Part shown: positions 36,401 through 45,969 of the stretch, one piece after another
Position numbering within the stretch: the first letter of the stretch is position 1
How the letters are laid out: each line of letters opens with the position of its first letter
Source: Filobasidium wieringae
Lineage: Eukaryota; Basidiomycota; Tremellomycetes; Filobasidiales; Filobasidiaceae
Direction: 5' to 3'
Assembly: GCA_001600055.1 (NCBI GenBank)
Contig: BCIV01000001.1
Location: 248,001-312,000 of the forward strand
DNA: 64,000 nt
Notes under the pieces: model-generated
What the model saw: the letters and a program-made list of their open reading frames with translations, nothing else
Databases searched by the model: none
Told to the model about the DNA's origin: nothing
Program-made: the position numbers and the translations under genes

Positions 36401-36899
36401 TCAAAGTTGCCTGTTGTCAGAGCAGGGGGTAGTTTGGCACCTTTTGGGATTATGCTGGGATTGGAGTTAAGGGGAAGTGATGCACGAGTGGGAATGTTCG
36501 AGACTGCGTTCTGCAGAATCATTATGGATTAGTACCTGACATCGCCCTGGTCAAACACCAATAGCTTACCTGAATATCGACCTCATTCATATCTTTTTCT
36601 ACCCATTCGTCAGCGGATTCATCGTCATCGAGAATCTCCAGCCCTTTTCTCTTCTCCTTCTTACTGTCTCTTCTCCTGGCTTCCTTCTCTTCGCGTTTCG
36701 CTTTCTTCTCCTTTCTTCTTTCTCTATCCTCTAAATCCTCTTCTCCTCGTTCCGAACGGCGCCTGTGTTCGTTGGCACGGTCTTCTTCATCAGCATGTTT
36801 CCGGTCTCTCGATCGAGATCGATGCGTGTGCTTGCGATGTTTTCTTGAGCTAGGTGAACGGGACCTGGACCTATGCCGTTTGTGCTCAACAGATTCCAT
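33486..36899 (-). CDS. CWF19: Cwf19-family pre-mRNA splicing protein
   Basis: Ten exons on the minus strand (36570-36899, 36073-36510, 35943-36015, 35794-35878, 34837-35737, 34604-34774, 34455-34545, 34184-34395, 33712-34124, 33486-33654) encode 960 residues. The first 100 residues are an RS/Lys/Glu-rich tract. The two CwfJ domains close the protein. CwfJ-1 has TCPFCYQEE, IGHRAYLSC and the histidine site DGHCIIVPIQHY. CwfJ-2 has FFETVLP, YIEAIPLP, MVHWDYKGEKGYGHVIE and YFAHEIIGNLLGLEARRW. Cwf19/Drn1 proteins join the spliceosome at the intron-lariat stage and help the debranching enzyme. The central 300 residues are disordered. It stands head-to-head with the Hikeshi gene (336 bp). Confidence 0.95.
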
Positions 36900-37235
36900 G
36901 ACGTAGGTTTTGAAAGACGAATTAGCGTGTGCCGCAAGGGAGATCGATCAACTGTTTGGAAGTCTTCAGAATCTAGAATCAATCTCCAAGATCCTCAACC
37001 TTTCCAAAACGACCTCAGAGTTGAAATTGAGGGACTGATCCGTGATGACGTGTCTCGCGTGAGCGTATCAACAAATGATTTACAAGTGTCCATCTCCTCC
37101 TGGCCTCCTGACATACATGATATATCTGACATGTTATCTTAGGATGTTATACCCGCACACACATAGCTCTCAGCTACCTAAAAGATTTGAATACATTTGG
37201 ACGGCATACCGTATCAGCCCCCTTCAGATCATAAG
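36900..37235. promoter_or_regulatory. Divergent promoter, CWF19 and OPI10
   Basis: Both starts flank this 336-bp interval. No gene or clear motif is visible. Confidence 0.45.
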
Positions 37236-38207
37236 ATGTTTGGATGCATTTGTGCGGGCAGACTGGTGTAAGCAATACCATATGTTTCTCGCAATGGAGT
37301 GAATCCACCGATAATAACATCGTTCCCTTAGGAAGTCAGACAAACCTACAACAGGTATTCCAACAATCGACTGTTCTCGACTTCTCAAACTCAGGCGCAT
37401 TTACATCTTCAGGTCAACGAGACGAGCTTTGTTTTCTCGATAGAACGGGCAAATGAGCTCAATCACCTTACGGTGTTTCTGCTGGGTACCGGTGAGTACC
37501 TAATTCTCATGTGAGGACGATATCCTTTTTCAGTTCGGTTGAGTGTCTCCGGCCGTTCATAGTCCCGTTTCCTCAGGGATTCGGTGCTTCCGTTCATTTT
37601 CAGTTTCCCGGGAAGGATTTCGTAACGCTGGGCACGTGAGTTTGCAATCTTTGGCCTTGCCCGAGAGAAAAGCTCTGACAAGTCATCCCCCTTCGGTTCG
37701 ATAGTGTCACTAATGAACGGCCATCAGCGATCTACCGTGTCCGACCGTTCCAACCGCCGGTAGGCATGGTGGATCCTTCCTTGACTACTGCAACACTGGG
37801 AATTCAGATCATACCTATCGATCAAGTTCAAAATATTGCTGCGACCCTAAAAGCGCCTGGTAGTAATCCTGAAGCGTCAGGTACTTTGATCAAGGCAGCC
37901 ACTCCTCCAAGTGATGTGTCGAAGATAGCGGAAAAAGTGGTCAAGAATGTGAGTGAACTTTGTGATGCCATGTCGAGCCATTCACCGTATGCTAACGTTT
38001 GAATCCCTTGACCGATGTCTGAATCCCGAACTCCGAACTGATTCCGAAATCCAGTTGTTCAACTACCTCCATTCGTTCGAAGGCGCACCTCAGACCTTAA
38101 CACCGCAAACCCCTATTCCTCTCGGGGTGTTTCAGAAATGGTATGAAGGTTTTTTGAACAAGATCAGAAACGATAACGGGGCTGGATTCTTATCGAGAGA
38201 GGATTGA
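37236..38207 (+). CDS. OPI10: Hikeshi/OPI10-family nuclear import carrier
   Basis: Six exons (37236-37267, 37336-37354, 37413-37491, 37563-37635, 37705-37948, 38055-38207) encode 199 residues; human Hikeshi has 197. The family imports Hsp70 into the nucleus under heat stress by contacting FG nucleoporins. The start MFGCICAGRLVQTNLQQV is rebuilt from a 32-nt and a 19-nt exon. Then come VFLLGTGVPFPQGFGASVHF, TNERPSAIYRVRPF, LGIQIIPIDQV and the C-terminal PLGVFQKWYEGFLNKI, each matching the family pattern. The long open frame alone shows only the fifth exon, so the short 5' exons are easily missed. Introns are 58-106 nt. Confidence 0.93.
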
Positions 38208-39446
38208 GTTACAAGCCAGTTTGTATGCATTATGCATGCGTTAGCGATATGAAGTTTGGGTCGTATTGTACAGCTTCGTGCGTACCGGATGCGATTTGCA
38301 CATGGATCCACAAGGTTGAAAAACAGGTACAACCTGTGGATTACTCAGGGACGACTGGTCGCCCGAAGTGAAAGCAAAAGAAGGCGGTCGCAGTCCAGCA
38401 CCCAACAAGACTATTCTCGATTGCTCTGTCTTTGAGTCGCCTTTGGGCCGGTCGGCAAGGTAGACTGCGTTCCATTCCGTCGCGAGCGCTAACGCCGGAC
38501 AGGCACACTCGACGGCCGACGATCAGGGTGCCATACTCAGGTACGCGTTCGTCATCGGTGCCTGGTGCGGTTCTCGATGGCCATACTGTCCGGCCTCTAG
38601 CACAGGAGACCGAGCCCAGCCCAGTCTCGCGTTCATGATAAAACCCCGTCTCACCTCGGTACATTCTCTCGACGGTTCTCATATGGATGGGGCTTTGGAA
38701 TTTGGAATTTCGACAGGATAAACAGAGACGCGTACTGCAGAGGAGACTCAGGAATTCGGGTGGTTCGGGGCTTTTACCATTGTCCCACCCGCAAGTGACG
38801 TTGTATGGTGTACAGCAGTCCCGCCCCTCCATACCTGCTGTTGTACAGCTTCGCCCGTACGTTCCGAGGTTGTAACAACAACAAATAGCCCCTTGTGCCA
38901 CTCGTACGGCTTGCGTAGCTCCCCTGTTAACGGAAGATAGTCGCCGACACGAGCCATGCTTGTCTTCGGTCTACGTTTGGAGCGGGCAGTTTAGCTTCGA
39001 TCACCAAACAAGGGGTTGACAAGCGATGTGTTTACACCAGGCAAAGCCTATGATCAGGAGGGTGTCTACCTGAAAAAGATTCGTGGATATGGGGTTTTTG
39101 ATTCGTCTCAACCTGTTTGTCTCGGACCGCAATCATAGCGCTCAAAAGAACACACTCGGTTGCCGATCAGAATACTATCCTTGGTAGTCATGTTCCGATC
39201 GAATCTCTCCGAACCGATAGTCATTACATAGTCCAGGCCATTGTCATAGCTCCAGGCGACCCCCCTCGTCGTTTCACTGCACTAGAAAAAACGACGCTAT
39301 TCACTCATTCCCTCTACTCGATGACAATTCATATTGGAATAGTCTTCGACAAACAACGCTATCTGACAACACACATAAATTAATCCGACAACGATATTCC
39401 ATAATTGTCCGACGGTGTCCCCGAGCCTAGGCCAACCGTGAAGGGA
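38208..39446. other. Gene-free 1.2-kb interval before the PAS gene
   Basis: No frame here begins with ATG, joins by splicing, or matches a family. A Cys-rich 186-residue minus-strand frame at 38341-38901 starts with GTG and looks like chance. The centre (about 38400-38700) is visibly richer in CG dinucleotides than its flanks. It presumably includes the OPI10 3' end and the PAS gene promoter. Confidence 0.4.
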
Positions 39447-40895
39447 ATGTCTGTTCAACCACGGGAAGAAGGAAGAACCGACCAGACACCCCGGATCTCA
39501 TCTTCATGTATCTTCACTGCCGAGTTCGCAGGGAGGAGCAACTGGCTATGGATATCAGCATCCATGGAAGAAATCCTAGGTGATTAGCCGTCTGATTCAC
39601 AGTTCGCAGCATAGCGCGCGGATATTGACCTTTCCATACTTTGATCATTTTTCATTAGGTTATCGACCTTCTGAGCTCATAGGTCGATCACCCTTCGACT
39701 TGGTACATCCAGAAGAGAGAAGTGCACTGGAGGAATCGAGGTAGTAAGTTGTTGAACCCGTGCTAGATCGAAATTCTTTCAAGCTGAGTTTTTTCCCTTC
39801 CATTTAACCTCGAACAGTCAGGCGATGGTATACGACAAGGTATCTATCAGCATCATTCATCGGCCTATCACCCGACTCACAGGTTGAATGATTGTTAGAT
39901 AGCAGTACTGATCTATACTCGATGGAGACACAAAAGCGGGCATTATGTTCTGTGTGGATGCGGAATGTAAGTACGAGAAGCGAATGGCTTTTCGCGTCAG
40001 AACCAGCTCTCACCAAACGACCTTGCTCCTTGCAGGAACGTGGTATACGACCGATTCGTTGGTACTATCAGTATTGCCGTTGATAGTCCCAAAGCCCGGA
40101 GTGAGCCTAATCTCTCAGCAACCTCGAAGGGTTAGGACGCGAAGTTGATGTCTGTCCGATACAGTACGAGCAGCAACCGCACAGGAAGTGCAAGAGATAT
40201 CACCAGAAGCTAGAGGAAGTTTCCGTAAACCAGTCAGTCTGCCAGTCTTCGCTTCACCTCTCTGCCATTCTTGACTGACAGCACGGCTTCACGTTAGAAA
40301 TGGTATTCGAATTCTCCACCGCGACGAACATCAGACATGTTCCTTCTCCCCGCAGACAGGGTGCGCCTGCGGACACCAATAGAAGACTTGGCACCCCCAA
40401 GTAAACGCACCTTCCTGTTACTCGATCGATTCTCTCGATCTACGACGATTTTATATACCAGCAACAATATTATAATCAGAAGACCAGAAAGAGTAAGTGA
40501 TGAGAACTCAATCGCGCGTGTTCGCTGGGGCCTCCCGTTTACTTGTCTGCTGACTGAGACTTCTATACGATCCGCAAATGAAAAGTTTCGAGGCCAATCT
40601 ATCTACAGCATCATTGCTTCAAGCGATCGAGAGATGGTTCGGAGAGAGATAGAGACGGCCAAGAGTTGGGCAGCATCAGGAGATCATGGAGTGGATCAAA
40701 GTTCTTTCGTTTATATTGCATTTCGCCTCGAAGAGCCTGTGAGTTCAATGTGTCCTCGCATACCAAGTCCTCAACGCTAGATCTCATTGATCCTTGTTCT
40801 CGTGCAAACAGGACGAACCATCTATAGTGGTCCAAGGAATCATTGCTGCGTATTCAGACGGGATTACTTGCATCCTCCGACACAGGGCTTCATGA
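39447..40895 (+). CDS. Two-PAS-domain protein without recognised output domain
   Basis: Nine exons (39447-39579, 39659-39743, 39818-39839, 39899-39966, 40036-40100, 40165-40232, 40298-40492, 40586-40738, 40812-40895) encode 290 residues. PAS 1 (about 15-145) reads NWLWISASMEEILGYRPSELIGRSPFDLVHPEERSAL in pieces, then AVLIYTRWRHKSGHYVLC and VVYDRFVGTISIAV. PAS 2 (about 170-290) reads FLLLDRFSRSTTILYTSNN, FRGQSIYSIIASSDREMVRREI and FVYIAFRLEE. The first lacks the GxNCRFLQ flavin motif of LOV domains, so it is not a blue-light sensor of that kind. Ligand and partners are unknown. The gene is odd in having two sensor modules and no kinase, zinc finger or DNA-binding part. The intron 40493-40585 is in frame and could be retained. 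Confidence 0.78.
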
Positions 40896-41251
40896 TGCGA
40901 TCACCAAGCACGGATCTTAGGATATCCCCATACACGACTGCACATATAAGCTATCCATCTCACTTTGTATTAATTCTCGCAGGCATACCTCCGCTTTCAA
41001 GCATTGTAGCATCGATCTGGGCTCAGACCAGAATAATAGAGCGTCTTTAGCATTTTCATGGTATTGCATGTTTCATATCTGGCCCCATCCAGTGCTGATC
41101 ATAGTGCAAGCTGCGCTATAAGAAATCTCCGTCACAACCGCCGTTGTTCGGAAGGAAAGATGACTGTTCGAGTTAGTTCACGAAGACCGAAGCCGGTCAT
41201 TGATATGTCGGGGCTGGTTGGTGGATTTGACCGAGGATTGCGCCGATTCGC
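40896..41251. other. Facing 3' flanks of PAS and cupin genes
   Basis: These 356 bp between convergent genes show no supported feature. Confidence 0.45.
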
Positions 41252-41794
41252 TCACAGCTCGACGTCTGCTAGTTCCCTTCCATCCGGCCCCTTCACACGC
41301 TCTGCATGAACAAGAACAGTGATCCATCTGACCCCCTCGGGCCCCGCTCTCCAGGCGTGTAATGTCCCTCGTTGAATAACGATATCGCCTGGGCCCATGT
41401 TGGTCTCCCTAACCCCTCCTTTGCCATCAGGAGTGATCAAGATCGCTTGGCCAAGTATGATGATGTTATAGTCTACCGAGGGAGTTCTGTGCATGCCGAC
41501 AGAAACGTTGGGAGCGATATCGGTGACTTGCACGTTCGAACCCCCAGGAATCACCAAACGACCTTGAGCCTTCTCAGCTTCATCCGACTCGTAGGAATAA
41601 GTGTTTATGGCAGGATGAGTATTTGTCCAGAGAGATCCGATATAGGCTTCGGGAGCAGAGGGGTTGTCTGGAGTCTGCAAGGGTTTAGGGTGGACGTCCT
41701 TTAAGTGAACAAGCACTTCTGTCTCGGCTTCAGAAGCATCGCTCGTAGGTGCATGTGAGGTTATAATTCGACGAACAGGAGGGAAGAGTGACAT
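41252..41794 (-). CDS. Single-domain cupin protein
   Basis: One uninterrupted exon encodes 180 residues from ATG 41794. The core cupin barrel is at about 90-170. The first motif is GMHRTPSVDYNIIILG, a variant in which the usual H-x-H is H-R-T, as in a group of small fungal and bacterial cupins. The second is GDIVIQRGTLHAWRAG with its histidine. ILITPDG and RWITVLVHAERV complete the barrel. The reaction is unknown; related proteins are often annotated in aromatic or polyketide metabolism, which should not be transferred. Absence of introns is unusual in this window. Confidence 0.85.
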   Translation of the reverse strand: MSLFPPVRRIITSHAPTSDASEAETEVLVHLKDVHPKPLQTPDNPSAPEAYIGSLWTNTHPAINTYSYESDEAEKAQGRLVIPGGSNVQVTDIAPNVSVGMHRTPSVDYNIIILGQAILITPDGKGGVRETNMGPGDIVIQRGTLHAWRAGPEGVRWITVLVHAERVKGPDGRELADVEL

Positions 41795-42089
41795 GATCCG
41801 AGTGGATTACGGTATATGGATGGGATGATCTTGGATATTGGATGGTTGCTGCCTGACTGATTGAAAGCTGCTTTCACCGATATCAGATGTCGTGAACAAG
41901 CATCACCTGGCCTCGGTTGAATGATCTGCCGAGCGTGACGACAATAATAGGTTGCGAAAATAGCACGAACACAGCATCAACCTCTGGGCCTCTGGCCTCT
42001 CAGGCTTTCGACCCGTCGACACAATACACTTGAGCGCATGCGACCTCATTCACCTGAGATCCTGAATGTGTTGTATACGCTGTACGCTC
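41795..42089. promoter_or_regulatory. Upstream region of the cupin gene
   Basis: These 295 bp hold the cupin promoter and the 3' end of the next minus-strand gene. Nothing else is seen. Confidence 0.4.
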
Positions 42090-43250
42090 TTACAACTCGT
42101 CTGCTATCTCCGAAGTCAGTTTCTGGAGTCTTACTTCATCTGGTCTCAGGGGCTTCAGTTCTCCACTTGCGAACCGATGTTGTCGCTTCTCTAGATCATA
42201 GGCAAACATCGCCCCACCTACCCGATTTGAGATAGAGAAACCAAGACCGAGGATCGGTATGGATTCGAGGGTCGAAGCAGCGAATCCGAACACTAAGATA
42301 GTTCGAGTCAGCTGATTTCGCGAATGACAATACCAGACTCACATCGATACCCCCACTTCCTTTCTTCGAGCCAAAGTTCAATTTCCCTCGCAGTCATCTT
42401 TTTGATATCGAAATAAGGTCGGTGCAGCACCCTAGCAGTATATAGTCCTCGAGTTGCCGCGTTGAAGACGGTATTGACGACAGGCAAGTAAGGCGAAAGA
42501 GGAAACAGCACGACTAGGAATCGCTTTCAGTGGTGTACTACGCACGTATGACAAAGTGTATCAGACTCACAATGTCGAATAAGCATCTGACTAGGCCACC
42601 ACAAAACCCAGCTCAGCCATTTCTCCTGCTGTGCACCCTTGACACCTTTTCGCTCCCAGCCTGAAATCGCAGGCGGCTGTTCCCATTCTTCAGTATAACC
42701 TTTGGACCAGAACTCCTCTGGCTTATTTCTGGATTGGACAGTCAGGTCCCATGCTCGCGCACGGGCGATCTTGAGGTTTCTTTTGACAAAGTAATTGATG
42801 ATCGTGGTCAATTGAGGTAGGATGAAGAGGATAGTGGTGTCTGTCCAAACCAGTATCAGTATCATACAGAATCCAGACCGTCCTCCAGAAATGACTCACA
42901 GTCAACTATATCCGCCTTCTTGAGCCAGGACAGTCCAGTCTCAAGGATCTCCGGAGGAGGTTTCCTCTTCCCAAAAAGGGTGAATCCTCCCATGAGGAAG
43001 TTAACAACGAACCATCTCTGGGCCTGATAGGTAACAGCAGTGTACACTCCTGCCACTGCAAGTCCCCTCAGAGTGGCATGCTTTACTTTAGCCCAGACAG
43101 CTCCTCTAATCAAATCGTCCGTGAATAACCGGTATACACCCACTGTCCGTACGAAACTATTTAGCTAGCTTGACAAGGACTGTGCAGGTTATTGTTGGTG
43201 AGCTCACCGACAACATAGTATGGAGGAAAGGACAACAACTCTTGCGGCAT
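42090..43250 (-). CDS. EI24/Lds-Rrt8-like multi-span membrane protein
   Basis: Five exons on the minus strand (43208-43250, 42900-43142, 42571-42840, 42343-42513, 42090-42292) encode 309 residues. The order matches fungal outer-spore-wall and EI24-type proteins: a short start (MPQELLSFPPYYVVG), RLFTDDLIRGAVWAKVKH, hydrophobic segments such as GLAVAGVYTAVTYQ and YTTILFILPQLTTIINYF, FVLFPLSPYLPVVNTVFNAA, then KMTAREIELWLEERKWGYRLFGFAAS (quoted in part) and IPILGLGFSISNRVGGAMFA. Yeast relatives (Lds1, Lds2, Rrt8) associate with lipid droplets and spore-wall assembly; the role here is inference. All introns are 50-65 nt and keep frame. Confidence 0.78.
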
Positions 43251-43546
43251 GATGTAAGACCTATGCCTCGAACACTACGCGGATAAATTGATGTAGTGTT
43301 TAGCTGAGCATATGAAGGGCGAAGAATGCCCGCTCAGATATTGCAGGTTGACTGCGGGATGACGAATCGCTTCCGTAGGCGAAATTTCGACAACGGGAGG
43401 CGGAATGTCGAGACAGTATGGGACTACTACTGGCTACTGGCAATAGGTAGCAAGGAACATTTGGGTACAGATTCAGTACGACATGGAATACACTAAACAA
43501 GTTTCCGATCTTTCAATTCAGTCTCAAACGATACTTAACAACCCGC

Positions 43547-45601
43547 TTAAGTACTTCGAACGACCTCATCAACAGCCTTAGCGCTACATAGATAATGCAG
43601 AGTTAGGATACTTCTCATTTCCGCGGCTGGATTTGTTTACTTACAAAGTTTCAAGGTTGTGGGTGTTCAATCCAGCCATCGATATCCGCCCGTTAGCTAG
43701 AAACGATTCACCGTGAGCCGCGACGAACAGAATGACAGACATTCTGATACTTACCGGTAAGGTATACAGATTTCTCTTCCACCAGCTTGTGGGTCTGAGT
43801 AGGGTTCAAACCAGTGAAAGAGAACATACCCTATGTACCGAAAGGGAAGGTTGAGCATTATAAGTGGATGAATGACAACTTCTCAGCGACTCACGATCTG
43901 CTCAGTGATATGGCTCCAATCTTTCCTTCCGGGAGGAGGGGGAGTCTTGAGCTTGTTGTTGAGCAGATCGAAGAGCGCATCCCTCATCTCGATAATCCTG
44001 CTGGACATGGTAGTGATGTCCTTCTTCCATGAAGCGAACAACTCATCATCGGTAAGGATCATAGATACCTGAATGCAAATCGTCAATTCCGCTCAAAACC
44101 TCATGCGATCGGCTGACTCACGAGTTGAGCACCGTAGGCGGGAGGGTTACTAATCTCGCTTCGTTGCAAGACAGAGAGCTGACTCTTGACCCTCTCGGCC
44201 TCTTCCTTGGTAGCGGCAACAACATGAAGAGCTCCAACACGCTCATTGTAAAGTCCTGCATTCTTGGCAAAGGACTACGGATTTTACAATCAGCTTCGTC
44301 CCTTTTAACGGAATCGTGGGGTTTCTCCGAGACTAACCTGACAAACGAGCATAGGAACTTTCTTGGCAGCGAACAGTCGCATAGATCCAGCATCCCTATC
44401 CAAATCTCCGGTAGCGAATCCTTGATATGCGGAGTCAAAGAAAGCGTAGTGCTTTTTCTTGAGGAACAACTCCAAGATCTGTTCCCATTCCTCTGCGGTA
44501 GGGTCCACGCCCTGTGTCATCGCGGCATCTTGAGTTTCAAAGGAACGGTATACTGAAGACCAATTGTACTCACAGTAGGGTTATGAGCACAGCCATGTAG
44601 CAAAATGACCGACTTGTCAGGAGCACTCTCTAGATCCTGGATGAATCCCTTGAAATCCAAGGCGATAGTCTCCTTGTTGTAGTATCGGTAAGAAGTGGGC
44701 TCGATTCCAACGTTCGAGATGATAGCGTTGTGGTTGGCTGTAAGATTGAGAGTGTATGCCCGTATTCAACATTCTGTTCTTTCGCTTACCGGACCGAGCA
44801 CAAGTTTTGCCAAAGCACTCACCCCAAGTTGGGTTACTGATGTAAATCTCCTTCTTCTGGGTAGGGAACTCGTAAAACCTCGAGAAGAACAAAGCAGCCA
44901 AATGGTTGGCTCCAGTTCCAGACAAAGTCTGAACACTGGTCATGTATCGGTAAAGTTAGTTTCAGGTATCGCTCAACGCGCTCCATCTGGACTGACCTAA
45001 TAACTCGTCCCTCTTCGACTGGCTGACTCTTACCTCCGAAAACCAGCTTCTGAGCAGCAGCAGTGAACTTGGCCAGTCCAGTGATAGGAAGATACTCATG
45101 ATCAACATCAGTCTGATCGGCCAAGATCCTAGAAGCCTGTTTACGGGGAAATTCAATCGGAATCAGAAAGCCTCGCTTGAATGATGGTTTACAGCAGAAA
45201 GGCGTACCTTCTGCACAGTAGGAAGAACCCATGGCTTGCCCTCGTCAGTCCTGTAAGCTCCTACTCCGAGATTGATCTTCTGAGGATTCTTGTCCGCTAC
45301 GTAACGAGCGGTCAATTGGAAAATCCTGTAGAACCGCGAATGCGCAGCAGATCGAGGCGAGAAATCAGACCCCTTGGACACGGAATGTAATAACATCGAG
45401 GATATTTACGAATCAGGAGGAGCCTGCTTGACGTTCTCGAATGCGGCTACATCAATCGATAATTTGACAAGGGTCAGTTCTGATCGAATAGATAGTGCAG
45501 TATGACCTCAACATACCGTAAACTTGTTCAGACATAGCTTCGGTGTTGGGCGAAAGGTGATTTTTGATTTGTTCTAATCGGGATTCGGCTTGAGCTGGCA
45601 T
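43547..45601 (-). CDS. Aspartate aminotransferase (probably cytosolic)
   Basis: Twelve exons on the minus strand (45517-45601, 45410-45446, 45208-45325, 44997-45136, 44823-44935, 44574-44737, 44338-44511, 44122-44274, 43895-44068, 43755-43830, 43645-43696, 43547-43583) encode 440 residues. The enzyme interconverts aspartate/2-oxoglutarate and oxaloacetate/glutamate with PLP. Seen are NLGVGAYRTDEGKPWVLP, YLPITGLAKF, TLSGTGANHLAALFF, ISNPTWGANHNAI, LLHGCAHNPTGVDPT, FFDSAYQGFATGD and SFAKNAGLYNERVGAL with the PLP lysine at about K281. The N-terminus (MPAQAESRLEQIKNHLS) is not an obvious mitochondrial presequence, so the cytosolic form is favoured. GMFSFTGLNPTQ and the end also fit. Confidence 0.95.
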
Positions 45602-45969
45602 ATGGCAAGGGCTAAGAGATGGTCTGCTGAAGATGGACTACAACAAGAGAATCAAGTAGCTATAGACTCAGCTGACTTGTCTTGAGAAGCTGTTGCTCTC
45701 CTTTGACGGCTACTTCGGGTTTCAATCCACGAGCAACACCGAGCGAGTCAGGTTATAAGTAGATCTGAGACTTCCAGCCTGATTTCACATCAATCCGCCG
45801 TTATTCGTCCGAGCAACCTCATCTTGATATACCGTTCATCTTATCGTTATTATAGCCTTGTTGTCGTACAAGTACACTTCAAATGCTCAGAGCATGAAAG
45901 CTGATACAAGATGTCCCAATCCGCGTATTATAGGTAGTCACCCAGTGTCAATGCAAGTTGAATTAAAGC
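45602..45969. other. Gap between aspartate aminotransferase and phospholipase D
   Basis: These 368 bp lie between two minus-strand genes and contain the transaminase promoter and the PLD 3' flank. No other feature is supported. Confidence 0.45.

Noticed and set aside
38266..38853. Direct repeat TTGTACAGCTTCG at 38266 and 38841
   Set aside because: A 13-bp match is expected by chance in a window this size, and the flanks diverge.
38341..38901. 186-residue Cys-rich open frame on the minus strand
   Set aside because: It starts with GTG, has no ATG near the start, matches no family, and lies in an upstream region of a plus-strand gene.
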